A DNA stretch of 64,000 bases from positions 1-64,000 of the forward strand of contig JAFXVJ010000010.1 of assembly GCA_017524615.1 (NCBI GenBank), read 5' to 3'. The stretch is from Clostridia bacterium. GTDB taxonomy: Bacteria > Bacillota > Clostridia > Christensenellales > Aristaeellaceae. How positions within the stretch are numbered: the stretch's first letter is position 1; every line of letters starts with the position of its first letter. The notes under the pieces were generated by a model. It was given only the letters and a program-made list of their open reading frames with translations. It was not told the origin of the DNA and did no database searches. The position numbers were made by a program, and so were the translations under genes. This document shows, one piece after another, positions 25,114-34,132 of the stretch.

Positions 25114-26064
25114 TCAGAACAGCGCGGATTCTTCATCCACGTGCTTCACGACCCTGTTGGAGATCAGGATGAGCACAAAGCCCACCAGGGACTGATACAG
25201 GCCCGCCGCGGTGGACATGCCGGTATTCCCCAGGGTTTTCAGCGCGCGGTACACATAGGTGTCGATCACGTCGGTCACCTCGTAGAGCGCGCCGCTGTTC
25301 TGCGTCACGTTGTAGGACAGGCCCATATCGCCCCGGAACATGCCGCCCATGCTCAGGATCAGCATGATGACGATGATGTGGCGCAGATGGGGCAGCGTCA
25401 CATACCGGGCCTGCTGCAGCTTGCTGGCGCCGTCCAGCACCGCCGCTTCATAGTATTCCTGAGAGATGCCGGAAATGGACGCCACATATACGATGGCGGT
25501 ATACCCCACGCCCTTCCAGGCGTTGACGAACACCAGCAGAAAGGGCCACAGGGGTTTATAGGTATACCAGTTGGTCATGGCGCGCTGGCCGGATGCCTTG
25601 ATGAGGGAATTGACCACGCCGGTGGGGCCGATGAAGGCGTACACAATGATGGCCACCACGGACATGGACAGGAAATAGGGCATGATCAGCAGCGTTTGGA
25701 TGGATTTGGACAGCCTGCGCAGATACATTTCATTCAGGACCAGCGCCAGCAGCACCGACAGCGTCGTATTGAGCAGGATGAACGCAATGTTGTAGAGTAC
25801 GGTGTTCCGGGTGATGCGCCAGGCGTCGGTGGTGGCGAAAAGGAATTCAAAATTTCTCAGGCCCACCCATTCGCTGCCGAAAAAGCCGCGGGTGACGGTA
25901 TATTTTTCAAAGGCGAGCACCACGCCGAACATGGGCGCGTAGCTGAACAGCAGCATGTAAATCAGCACCGGCAAAGCCAGTATGTGCAGCCGCCAGTGCT
26001 TCTGGAAGCCGGCGACCAGCCTGAGCCCCCGGGGCGCGGTTTTTTTATTTGCCGCTTCCGCCAT
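25114..26064 (-). CDS. Sugar ABC transporter permease, LplB type
   Basis: A 316-residue CUT1 permease, first gene of the minus-strand operon running to 17617. It has the EAA loop EAAVLDGASKLQQ and the C-terminal KHVDEESALF typical of the partner of YtcP. The start at 26064 (MAEAANKK) has AGGAGG nine bases upstream; the longer frame to 26124 would cover the promoter region. The promoter is at 26149-26177. Confidence 0.92.
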   Translation of the reverse strand: MAEAANKKTAPRGLRLVAGFQKHWRLHILALPVLIYMLLFSYAPMFGVVLAFEKYTVTRGFFGSEWVGLRNFEFLFATTDAWRITRNTVLYNIAFILLNTTLSVLLALVLNEMYLRRLSKSIQTLLIMPYFLSMSVVAIIVYAFIGPTGVVNSLIKASGQRAMTNWYTYKPLWPFLLVFVNAWKGVGYTAIVYVASISGISQEYYEAAVLDGASKLQQARYVTLPHLRHIIVIMLILSMGGMFRGDMGLSYNVTQNSGALYEVTDVIDTYVYRALKTLGNTGMSTAAGLYQSLVGFVLILISNRVVKHVDEESALF

Positions 26065-26148
26065 TCCGCTTCGCCTCCTGTTCTTTCCAATGGCAGGCGC
26101 AGGCTTTTCCCATACGCCCGACATTGTATATATGCTCTGAATGTATTT

Positions 26149-26177
26149 ATTGTACGCTTTTTGACCGTTTTTCGCAA
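26149..26177 (-). promoter_or_regulatory. Promoter of the importer/NagB operon
   Basis: On the minus strand TTGCGA (26172-26177) and TACAAT (26149-26154) are 17 bases apart, 85 bases before the LplB start. No clear operator was seen. Confidence 0.65.
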
Positions 26178-26206
26178 CCGTAAATTGTTAGGAAACCCGC
26201 ACAATT

Positions 26207-27304
26207 TTATGATTCGCTTTTTATAATTCTGTCCAAATGTACGGCCTGATCCGACGCCCGGATGCCCAGCTCGGCCGCCTTGAAGCAGTGGGCCTGGGTC
26301 ATGGCGTTTTCCGTGCGGTTCAGGCAATCCAGGATCAATTCGCCAAAGAAGGGATAGCCCACCTTACCCTCGGTCAGGAACCTTTTTTCCTCCCGGCCGT
26401 TTACCAGGATCACGATATCCCGGGTTTTTTCGGGCACGGCCGGATCGATGGTTTTGCGAAGCTCCAGGGTGCCCTCCGTGCCCACCACAAAGGTGCGGCT
26501 GTCGCCCCATTCCCGCAGGCCGTCGGGGGTGAACCAATCCACCCGGAAGTGGAACGCCGTGCCGTTTTTGCCCACCAGGGCGCATTCGCCGAAATCCTCC
26601 AGCCCGGGATACTGGGGATGGGCGTAGTTGGCCACCCGGCTGAACTGCACCTGCGCGTCTTCTTCGCCGGAGAACTGCAAAAACTGTTCGATCTGATGGC
26701 TGCCGATGTCGCACAGGATGCCGCCGTATTTTTTCCGTTCAAAGAACCAGGGCGGACGGATGGCGGGATTCAGCCGGTGGGGGCCGAAGCCATTCATGAA
26801 CAGCACCTTGCCAATGGCCCCCCGCCGAATCAGGCGCTCGGCGAAAATGCCGCTGTGGGTGTGCAGGCGTTCGGCATAATAGCACAGGTATTTCCGTCCG
26901 GTCTGGCGGACGCAGTCCTTCACGGCCGCCAGCTGCCGGAGGGCGGTCATGGGCGCCTTGTCGGTGAAGTAATCCTTGCCCGCGCGCATCACCCGGATGC
27001 CCAGATCGGCCCGTTCACAGGTGACGGCGGCGGCGGCCACCAGCCTGACCTCCGGATCGTTCAGAATGTCCGCTTCCCCGGCGACCGGCCGGGCCTCCGG
27101 GAAAGCGCGGCAGAATTCCGCCACCTTGACGGGATCGGGATCGTATACGCTTTTCAGGGTGGCCCCCGCGTCCCGCAGGGCGCCGGTCATGCCGATGATG
27201 TGGGCATGATCCAGATGCATGGCGGAAAAGATGAACTCGCCGGGCTTCACCACCGGCCGGGGCAGGGGCACGTCAAAATAATCGGGAGAAGGAACGGTGG
27301 ACAT
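26207..27304 (-). CDS. Gfo/Idh/MocA-family oxidoreductase
   Basis: A 365-residue oxidoreductase of the Gfo/Idh/MocA fold. The canonical EKP is replaced by DKAP (FTDKAPMTAL), seen in a subgroup of the family. The N-terminal segment SAMHLDHAHIIGM is also non-canonical, lacking an obvious glycine-rich GxGxxG, so cofactor binding may differ. The ribosome site AAAGGAG precedes the ATG at 27304. Last gene of the long minus-strand series; no terminator was seen after it, so transcripts may run into the importer operon. Confidence 0.8.
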   Translation of the reverse strand: MSTVPSPDYFDVPLPRPVVKPGEFIFSAMHLDHAHIIGMTGALRDAGATLKSVYDPDPVKVAEFCRAFPEARPVAGEADILNDPEVRLVAAAAVTCERADLGIRVMRAGKDYFTDKAPMTALRQLAAVKDCVRQTGRKYLCYYAERLHTHSGIFAERLIRRGAIGKVLFMNGFGPHRLNPAIRPPWFFERKKYGGILCDIGSHQIEQFLQFSGEEDAQVQFSRVANYAHPQYPGLEDFGECALVGKNGTAFHFRVDWFTPDGLREWGDSRTFVVGTEGTLELRKTIDPAVPEKTRDIVILVNGREEKRFLTEGKVGYPFFGELILDCLNRTENAMTQAHCFKAAELGIRASDQAVHLDRIIKSES

Positions 27305-27414
27305 AGCAAATTCTCCTTTGCTGTTTTTCGGTGATTGGTGCGCACGTCAAGCGTGTGAGATCCTGCGGGGAGGGACGGAAGAAGGAGGCCGCCGCATGAA
27401 TTGCGGAAGGCATG

Positions 27415-28761
27415 CTATCCCCGGAAGGAGCGCAGCAGCGCCAGGCATTGATCGGTGATCTTTTCCGCCACCCCGGCCTGGAACAGGCAGCTGCGGGCCT
27501 CGTAGCCGCCTTCCCGGAAATCCTCCAGGAGGGGGAAGTAATTCTCATAACCGTTGGTGCAGCACAGGGGCAGCACCAGATCCCAGCCTTCGGCCCGCTG
27601 GATGGCCCGGCCCGTATCGGCGAAGGGTTCCCCGGGAATGCCCGCCAGGGCCAGAGGCCCGATGGAAGCGGCGCTGATGCGCAGCGGGAAGGCTTCCGGG
27701 CCATGCTCCAGTTGCAGCATCCGGTCGGCCTCCGCCACCACGGTGGTCAATTGCATGCCCTGGTAGGGGATCTCGCTGTCCCGGCCCGCCCGGTGGAGGG
27801 CGTCGATCTGTCGGGCCAGGGGCAATTCCTCCGGCCGCGGGCGGTTGGAGGGGCAGGAAATCACCTGCTGCGCGCCATGGACGGCCGTATCGTCTGTCCA
27901 TTGCACCTTGTCTATCACCTGCAGCACCGCCCCGGCTACGGCGCGGCCCATATGGCGGGTATGGTCATAGCCCCGCATCACGTCGTCAAAGTCCATGGTC
28001 AGGCCGTTCAGGTCGCCGGGTCCGGGCTGGGTGTTCACGTGGTTCACATCCCCTTGGGCGCCGTTCAGGAAGATGCACCGGGTGTTATCCAGCGCTTTTT
28101 CCAGCGTACGGCGCACAAAGCCCGGCCAGTCTGCGGAAATGACGCAGCCGCCGATGGTGTCCGGATGGCAGCCGAAATGCGCCAGCACCACGCTGCCGCC
28201 GTCTTCCCGGTCGAAGCGCGCCACGCTCACCTGGTCGTTGGGGACGCCCACCGGCGCCACGGTGTCGGGATTCCGGATGCCCGGATTGGTGTGGATGGTG
28301 CCGTCCTTCATGCGGTAGCGCCGGATGAAGGCGATACCCGGGGCATGGCTGACGGCCCAGCCCATGCGGGCGGGCGTCATGTCCCGCAGGGCGAAGCGGC
28401 ACACGTCGGTCAGCCGGGAGGAGAGAAAACGGAAATACGCCGCCCGCAATTCCGGCTCCTCCTCGCCGTCCAGCTTGGGGCCGGTGTGGGTGTGGGTGCA
28501 GCACAGCAGGATATGGTCGTCCGGCACCCCCGTTTCCCGGGCGATCCTTTCCCGGATGGGGTCGCTGTAGGGGGCGGGCATTTCGATGATATCCACGCTC
28601 ACCAGCAGCAGCGTTTCTTTGCCGTCCGTCACGGCCAGCGCGGTGGCCTCCAATTCATCCAATACCTTTTCGGCCAGCCGTACCTTGTAATATCCCGCGA
28701 TGGGAATGCCCATGGGCGGGGTGATATTGACCCGGGCAAAGCCCGCCTGGATTGTGTTCAT
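27415..28761 (-). CDS. Neutral/alkaline ceramidase-like zinc amidase
   Basis: A 448-residue protein resembling the N-terminal catalytic domain of neutral ceramidases. It shows CTHTHTGP (zinc ligands, near residue 90), HFGCHPDTIG and GAQGDVNHVN (region of the catalytic Ser in true ceramidases, here Asn). It lacks a signal peptide and the C-terminal domain of secreted ceramidases, so the substrate is probably a small intracellular amide or ester, not ceramide. The ATG at 28761 has GGAGG eight bases upstream and is preferred over the GTG at 28770. Confidence 0.78.
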   Translation of the reverse strand: MNTIQAGFARVNITPPMGIPIAGYYKVRLAEKVLDELEATALAVTDGKETLLLVSVDIIEMPAPYSDPIRERIARETGVPDDHILLCCTHTHTGPKLDGEEEPELRAAYFRFLSSRLTDVCRFALRDMTPARMGWAVSHAPGIAFIRRYRMKDGTIHTNPGIRNPDTVAPVGVPNDQVSVARFDREDGGSVVLAHFGCHPDTIGGCVISADWPGFVRRTLEKALDNTRCIFLNGAQGDVNHVNTQPGPGDLNGLTMDFDDVMRGYDHTRHMGRAVAGAVLQVIDKVQWTDDTAVHGAQQVISCPSNRPRPEELPLARQIDALHRAGRDSEIPYQGMQLTTVVAEADRMLQLEHGPEAFPLRISAASIGPLALAGIPGEPFADTGRAIQRAEGWDLVLPLCCTNGYENYFPLLEDFREGGYEARSCLFQAGVAEKITDQCLALLRSFRG

Positions 28762-28778
28762 CCTATGCACCTCCGAAG

Positions 28779-28808
28779 AAAAAAGAAGCGCGGTTGTTAC
28801 GCTTCTTT
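28779..28808 (-). terminator. Rho-independent terminator after the GH4 gene
   Basis: A 9-bp perfect stem (28782-28790 with 28800-28808) with a T run on the minus strand (28779-28784). It ends ten bases after the GH4 stop and lies just before the ceramidase-like gene's ribosome site, so downstream genes would be expressed by read-through. Confidence 0.78.
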
Positions 28809-28817
28809 CCCGTTATA

Positions 28818-30149
28818 TTACGCGCGGCCCACGAACTGCGCGTTATAGGCCAGAATGTCCCGGGCCACATCCCGAACCCGGTGGAAATCCTGCACCAGGG
28901 GATCCTGGCACAGCGCGGCGGCCAGCTTGTGCTCGTCCCATTCCACGGCGGCTTCCATGAACATTTCTTCCCGCACGGCCGTGGCCTGCACCACCAGCTG
29001 GGCGGCCTTGGGCAGGGGATTGGCGATAGCGGGATGCACGCCGGTCGCGTCGAAGGTGACGAAGGTTTCCACCACGGTGTCCAGGGGCAATTCCCTGGTC
29101 TGCCCATAATTGCGGTAATTCATCACGTCGTAGAACTGCCGTCCGCCCTCCAGGGCCTCCACCACCCGATCGGGCTGTTCCTCGCTGACCCGGAAGGGGG
29201 GCATGACGCCGGATTCCAGGGGCTTGACGATCTGATCCCGCAGCCGATCCACCGTCAGCTGCCGGTCCTGGATCCGGTCGTAATGCATGCCGTAGAAATC
29301 CCGGTTTTCCCGAGTGCCGGTGGTCTGGTAATAGAATTCGGCGCAGTGCTCGTCGCTCAGCCCCGGCATGCAGCCCAGCATGTCCCACAGGATGAAGCGG
29401 ATGCGCTCGTTCTCCCGCCCGGCGAAGGGATCGTCGAAGGTGATGTTGCTTTTGCCCGCCCAGGCGGCCTCGATCATCCGCTTGCTGCGCATGATCTCCA
29501 GGGCGTCATCCCCGTGGAATTTGATGTCGGTGAGGAAGGAGCAGTGATCCACGCCGGAAACGGAGAAGCTGACCCCGTCAAAGCTGTCCGCTCCGAAATA
29601 GGGCAAAAGGATCTCCAGGTGGTTGCGGATGCCGTGGCAGAAGCCCACGGCGTGGATGTTTTCGTATTTCTGCACGCAGCGGGTAAGGGCGGTGAGGGGG
29701 TTGGTGACGTTCAGCATCACGGCGCCGGGGCACAGGCGGTTCATTTCATGGGCGATGCGGATGAATTCCGGCACGTGGCGCACCGTGCGGCTGGCCCCGG
29801 CGATGCCCGATTCGCTGCCCTTCACATTGTAAAAGCCGTGACGGCGGGCAATATAATGATCCTCCAGCTCCGCGGCCAGGCCGCCGTGGGAAATGGCGAT
29901 CACTACGTAATCGGCGCCGGACAGCGCCTCTTCCTCCCGCAGGGTTTTTGTGAGGGTGATGGCCTTGTCGGGGAACATTTTGTTGTAGTAATCGCAGAAG
30001 GCGTAGGTGTCGTTCACCGCCTTTTCGTTGATGTCATAGAGGCACAGCTCCGTTTCCCGGTCATAGAAGGGATTGTCCAGAAAGGTGCTGAACAGGCCGT
30101 AGGTCCAGGAATAGGAGCCGCCGCCGATCATGGCGATTTTCAGTTTCAT
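28818..30149 (-). CDS. Glycoside hydrolase family 4
   Basis: A 443-residue GH4 enzyme. These use NAD and a divalent metal to oxidise C3 of the sugar and cleave the glycosidic bond by elimination, acting inside the cell on alpha- or beta-glycosides or 6-phosphoglycosides. Visible are GGGSYSW (NAD-binding N-terminus, residues 9-15), NVTNPL, GFCHG (metal-binding Cys) and SGVDHCSF (metal-binding His). The start at 30149 (MKLKIAMIGGG) has AAGGAGG upstream. The lack of a PTS in the window argues for an unphosphorylated substrate, such as an alpha-glucuronide or galactoside; not resolvable here. Confidence 0.92.
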   Translation of the reverse strand: MKLKIAMIGGGSYSWTYGLFSTFLDNPFYDRETELCLYDINEKAVNDTYAFCDYYNKMFPDKAITLTKTLREEEALSGADYVVIAISHGGLAAELEDHYIARRHGFYNVKGSESGIAGASRTVRHVPEFIRIAHEMNRLCPGAVMLNVTNPLTALTRCVQKYENIHAVGFCHGIRNHLEILLPYFGADSFDGVSFSVSGVDHCSFLTDIKFHGDDALEIMRSKRMIEAAWAGKSNITFDDPFAGRENERIRFILWDMLGCMPGLSDEHCAEFYYQTTGTRENRDFYGMHYDRIQDRQLTVDRLRDQIVKPLESGVMPPFRVSEEQPDRVVEALEGGRQFYDVMNYRNYGQTRELPLDTVVETFVTFDATGVHPAIANPLPKAAQLVVQATAVREEMFMEAAVEWDEHKLAAALCQDPLVQDFHRVRDVARDILAYNAQFVGRA

Positions 30150-30163
30150 GGTGGATGCCTCCT

Positions 30164-32203
30164 TCAGTGAATGGTTTGCGAATGGAAAACGCCGGATGGC
30201 GCGGCGTCCTGCGCCGGATCGGGGGCGGACAGCCCCCGGGCAGCCAGGTCGCCAAGCAGCGTTTGGGTATCGGTGCAGGAAAGAATGCCCGGCAGCAGCC
30301 AGGCCCAGGTGTGGGTTTGATCGTGATAGGGATCCTGAACGATGGCTTCCCACGGCTGGCAAAGACCGTCGGCATAGACCGGCACGCCGCTGAGCAGGGA
30401 AGATATGCGGGCATAGCGGCTGTGATCCCCCTGGGCATACAGCCGCAGGCGATCGGGATCCGCTTCCGGCCAGGCGCGCAGCATTTCAATGGCGGCCAGC
30501 ACATCCCGGGTGCGCAGGGCGCACAGGGAATCGCCCAGCTGCATCAGGTAAGCGTTGAGCTTATACAGGGTGCCCCAGCCGATGTACATCCCGGAGGTGC
30601 CCAGTTCCCGGGGCAGCAGCGCCCCTTCCGCGGCGGTATCCATCACCAGCACCTGCCAGCCTTGGGCGGTGGCCCGGTGGATCCAGGGGGAATGATCGGC
30701 CAGGCGGCTCAGCCCGCCCGGCCAGAGGGCCAGCACCGTGGGCAGGGGCCCGTCTCCCCGGCGCATATCCCTCAGGAAGACGCCGCTGCTCCAGCGGGTC
30801 GGCTCGGGCCGCCATACCACCGTCCGCCACATGTAATGGCCGCAGATGCCTTCCCCATGCACCCGGGGCTCCCCGGCGCGGACCTGATCAGCGCGAACCA
30901 AACGGCGCAGGGCCGTCTGCCGCTCTGCCGGATCAGGGTCCAGGGCGCGGGAAGACAGCAGGGCGGACAATTCCGCCTGCAGGGTGCGCAGATCAGGCCG
31001 GGCGTCCAGCAGCATACGCCCGGGGAAAACGGACAGGGCGCCGTCCGGCAGGGGCGCAAAGGAAAAGCCCGAAAGATCCGCCTCCCGGCCCTGCAGATGG
31101 CGGCAGAAAAACCGCGCCGCCGCCTGGGCCAGGGCGGGAGAATAGGCGTGCTCCGTAGAGGCGGTGACCAGATCCGGCAGCGTTCCGGCGCCCGCTGCCT
31201 GCCAGATTTCCCGGGCCGATTGCAGGGCGCGCAGCGCCCCCTCCCGGGGGAAGAAATCCTGCCGGGGGGACAAGATGAGCAGCGGCCGGGGCGCCATGCC
31301 TGCCAAAAAGTCGATGTAATCCAGCCCCGCCAAGAGGCTGCCCGGCCACACCATTTCGTTGTCCGGATCCACGCCGTTTTCCAGCATGGCCCGCGTGTCC
31401 GTTACATAGGCGCAGGGCGCGGCGCAGGCAAAGCGTTCCCCGGCGGTCAGCATGAGCATGCACGCCTGGGTGCCGCCCCCGGAATGGCCCGTCAGGGCGA
31501 TGCGGGCGTGATCGACCTCCGGCCGGGAGCACAGGTAATCCAGCCCGGCGAGACCGTCCCGGATGAAATACCGGGCCAGGCTGAGGCCCAGCAGCTTGCA
31601 TTTGGCGTCCATCAGGTCGTGCTCGCCGGAGCAGCCCTGAATGGGCTGCAGGGATAGATCCGCTTCGTAATGCTCGAATCGCTCGCCTTCCCCAAAGGGG
31701 TCCAGCGCCAGCACCGCGAATCCGGCGTACGCCAGCAGCTGCGCCAGATACTGGTATTCCCGGTCGGCCTTGCCCTGATCCGTGTGGCCGATCAGCAGCA
31801 GCACCGCCGGGTGGGGCTCCCGGCCTTGCCGCGGCAGATAAAGCGCCGCCGTCAGCAATGCTCCTTCACCCGGGGAAAGCAGCACCGTTTCCAGGGTGAA
31901 GCGATCGTAAACGGTGCGGGCGGTGATTTGGGCAGGCACGGGATCCGTCCGGGGCGGCAACCCGCCGATGCAATCCAGAAAAATCTGCCGGGTCTGCCGC
32001 TGACAGGCGGCCAGGGACGCGGCGTCCAGCACCCGGGATCGTCTGTCCCGGCCCCGGCGCAGGCCGGCTTCCGCCCGGGCACAGATTTCCGTATACAGAT
32101 TGGTGGCCGTTTCCACCGGCACATGCAGCGCTTTTTCCTGGATTTCCCATAGCGTGCGGGCGTTGGGACGCAGGGACGCTTGCTCATGAAGCATGGATCG
32201 CAT
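30164..32203 (-). CDS. Two-domain alpha/beta hydrolase (acetyl xylan esterase-like)
   Basis: A 679-residue protein. The first half is an alpha/beta hydrolase with GHSGGG (nucleophile Ser, about residue 245) and a C-terminal STEHAYS His. The second half resembles another hydrolase-like domain (ALWPGGLSRLADHS, then QGDHSRYARIS) that seems to lack a classical nucleophile elbow and may be non-catalytic. No signal peptide. GGGAGG lies eight bases before the ATG at 32203. Likely an intracellular carbohydrate esterase; a promoter at 32233-32261 starts a sub-operon with GH4. Confidence 0.8.
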   Translation of the reverse strand: MRSMLHEQASLRPNARTLWEIQEKALHVPVETATNLYTEICARAEAGLRRGRDRRSRVLDAASLAACQRQTRQIFLDCIGGLPPRTDPVPAQITARTVYDRFTLETVLLSPGEGALLTAALYLPRQGREPHPAVLLLIGHTDQGKADREYQYLAQLLAYAGFAVLALDPFGEGERFEHYEADLSLQPIQGCSGEHDLMDAKCKLLGLSLARYFIRDGLAGLDYLCSRPEVDHARIALTGHSGGGTQACMLMLTAGERFACAAPCAYVTDTRAMLENGVDPDNEMVWPGSLLAGLDYIDFLAGMAPRPLLILSPRQDFFPREGALRALQSAREIWQAAGAGTLPDLVTASTEHAYSPALAQAAARFFCRHLQGREADLSGFSFAPLPDGALSVFPGRMLLDARPDLRTLQAELSALLSSRALDPDPAERQTALRRLVRADQVRAGEPRVHGEGICGHYMWRTVVWRPEPTRWSSGVFLRDMRRGDGPLPTVLALWPGGLSRLADHSPWIHRATAQGWQVLVMDTAAEGALLPRELGTSGMYIGWGTLYKLNAYLMQLGDSLCALRTRDVLAAIEMLRAWPEADPDRLRLYAQGDHSRYARISSLLSGVPVYADGLCQPWEAIVQDPYHDQTHTWAWLLPGILSCTDTQTLLGDLAARGLSAPDPAQDAAPSGVFHSQTIH

Positions 32204-32232
32204 ATCCGGTTCCTCCCAAGGATTCTGACATC

Positions 32233-32261
32233 ATGATAAACGGACCGGGGAAAAAAGTCCA
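32233..32261 (-). promoter_or_regulatory. Internal promoter before the hydrolase/GH4 genes
   Basis: On the minus strand TGGACT (32256-32261) and TATCAT (32233-32238) are 17 bases apart, 30 bases before the ATG at 32203. Confidence 0.5.
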
Positions 32262-32275
32262 CCGAAAAAAATCAT

Positions 32276-32300
32276 GAAAACGCCCATAAAAATCATGGGC
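32276..32300 (-). terminator. Weak terminator overlapping the kinase stop codon
   Basis: A 6-bp stem (32282-32287 with 32295-32300) followed on the minus strand by GTTTTC and a later T7 run. Short, so it may only attenuate. Confidence 0.4.
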
Positions 32301-34098
32301 CGGGCGGAGCGGGCTCCCGGGGCGCCTCCTCCTCAGCAAATTCCAGAGGGATCAGGATCACCGCGTCCAGACCGCCGCCCGGCATATTCTGATAATACAG
32401 GTTGCCCCGTCCGCCGGACTGGAGCGTCACCCGGCGGTAGACGTTGCGGATGCCGATGCCGTGGCCGTCCGCTGGGTCGGCGCTGCGGAGGATGCTGTTG
32501 ATGCGGCTTGCGTCTGCCCTGGAGCCATTGTCGGTCACATGGATCAGCAGCAGGCCGGCTTCCTCCTCGCAGTACAGCCGGATGCGCAGCTTATCCCCGC
32601 CGTTTTCGGCGTGAAACAGGGCGTTTTCCACCAGGGGCTGGAGGGTGATGGGGGATACGGCCACCGACATGTATTCCTCCGGAATATCGCACACGAATTC
32701 GAACCCGTCGGAATAGCGGATCTGCTGGATGCGGATATAATCCTGCAGATAATTGATTTCCTCCCGCAGGGGCACGGTGGCCCGGGAAAAATTGATGCTG
32801 TATTTGAGAATGCTGATCAGGGAGGCCACCATGGTGACGATGTCGTCGTTGCCCTCCATCAGGGCGCTGCAGCTGATGGAATCCAGGGTGTTGTAGATAA
32901 AATGGGGGTTGATCTGAGCCTGCATCATTTTCAGCTCGGACGCGATCACCTTTTTCTGCTCCTCCTGGGCTTCCCGGGAAAGGGCCTGGATGCGCCCGCG
33001 CATGGCGTTGTAGCTTTGATACAGCACGGCGATTTCATCCTGATTTTCGGGCTCCGCGGCCTGGGGCATGTGTTCGGCGTCCCGGGCCTGCTCCATCACG
33101 CCGGACAGCCGGGTGATGGGCCGGATCACCTGCCGGGACAGGAGGAAGGAAATGATCAGCATCACCGCAATCAGCATCAGCAGCATCAGGGCCAGCATAT
33201 AAACAGGGGTTTCCTGGGCGACGATGCTGCGCTCCGGCGCCAGCAGCACGCATTGCCAATCCCCCTGGAATTTCACCCGGCTGGCGGTGAACAGGCCTTT
33301 GTGCCATTGGTAGGGAACGATGCTGCCCTGCTGCATCACGGCGGGCAGCGCAAGATCGGCAGGCTGCCCGATGGGGAACAGGGCGGGATCCGTGCTGGCC
33401 ATCACCGTATCGCCGTACAGAAGCAGGGCGCAGGTCCCCTCGCTCAGCCGGGCGGCGGTCAGGAGGGCGTTCATCCGCAGGGTTGGCATGGCATAGAGCA
33501 CGACGCCGATGTTTTCGTTATAGCGGGGATCAGCGATGCGGGTGCTGCGCAGCAGGTGAGAGAAAAACACGTAATCCGGGCAGCGCTCATCATAGAAGGC
33601 ATAGGTCTGCCCGCGCAGGGCCAGGGTTTGGCGATACCAGGGCTCGTCAGAGAGGCCCTGCGAGGAATAAATATGCTGATGGGTCAGGTTCCGGCCCAGC
33701 ACGAAGGGCTTGGCGGCATCCGCCACCGGAAACTGGCCGTCCAGCAGCAGCATGGGATAGGCGCTTTGCATGAGGGGCGCAGTGGGCGTGCCGGTATTGA
33801 GGGAAAACACGGCGCGAAGCAATTCCATCTGCCGCACGGGCAGATTCTCCTGCACATTGACCAGCACCGCGGCCAGGTCTTCGTTGCAGCACAAATAATA
33901 GGCGTTTTGGCGAATGTTCATCATCAGCACGCCCGCGTTTTCCGCCGCGCTGGCCGTGCAGCTCCATTGATCCTGGGCCATGCGCTCCTTGTATATGCGG
34001 TTGAAATAGGAAAAAAAGATCACGGTAAAGGCCAGGATCAGCACCAGCATGCCCATCAGCCAGAACAGGGACATGCGCTTCCGGATGCTTATGTTCAT
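32293..34098 (-). CDS. Sensor histidine kinase, YesM/LytS-type
   Basis: A 601-residue membrane kinase. It has an N-terminal membrane segment (residues 9-31), an extracellular sensor domain of about 260 residues, a second segment (about 300-322), a HAMP linker, the phosphoacceptor motif QINPHFIYNTLDS, and an ATPase domain with PLVENALFHAENGG and GHGIGIRNVYRR. It follows its response regulator by 34 bases. YesM-type kinases sense extracellular sugars or binding-protein complexes and activate CUT1 importer operons, which fits this locus. The ligand is unknown. Confidence 0.93.
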   Translation of the reverse strand: MNISIRKRMSLFWLMGMLVLILAFTVIFFSYFNRIYKERMAQDQWSCTASAAENAGVLMMNIRQNAYYLCCNEDLAAVLVNVQENLPVRQMELLRAVFSLNTGTPTAPLMQSAYPMLLLDGQFPVADAAKPFVLGRNLTHQHIYSSQGLSDEPWYRQTLALRGQTYAFYDERCPDYVFFSHLLRSTRIADPRYNENIGVVLYAMPTLRMNALLTAARLSEGTCALLLYGDTVMASTDPALFPIGQPADLALPAVMQQGSIVPYQWHKGLFTASRVKFQGDWQCVLLAPERSIVAQETPVYMLALMLLMLIAVMLIISFLLSRQVIRPITRLSGVMEQARDAEHMPQAAEPENQDEIAVLYQSYNAMRGRIQALSREAQEEQKKVIASELKMMQAQINPHFIYNTLDSISCSALMEGNDDIVTMVASLISILKYSINFSRATVPLREEINYLQDYIRIQQIRYSDGFEFVCDIPEEYMSVAVSPITLQPLVENALFHAENGGDKLRIRLYCEEEAGLLLIHVTDNGSRADASRINSILRSADPADGHGIGIRNVYRRVTLQSGGRGNLYYQNMPGGGLDAVILIPLEFAEEEAPREPAPPGP

Positions 34099-34132
34099 TC
34101 CGCTTTCCTCCCTTGCCGGGCCCGGAGAAGGC

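Noticed and set aside
27305-27414. Promoter before the last Gfo/Idh gene
   Set aside because: A TTGACG is present on the minus strand but no acceptable -10 box at 16-18 bases was found.
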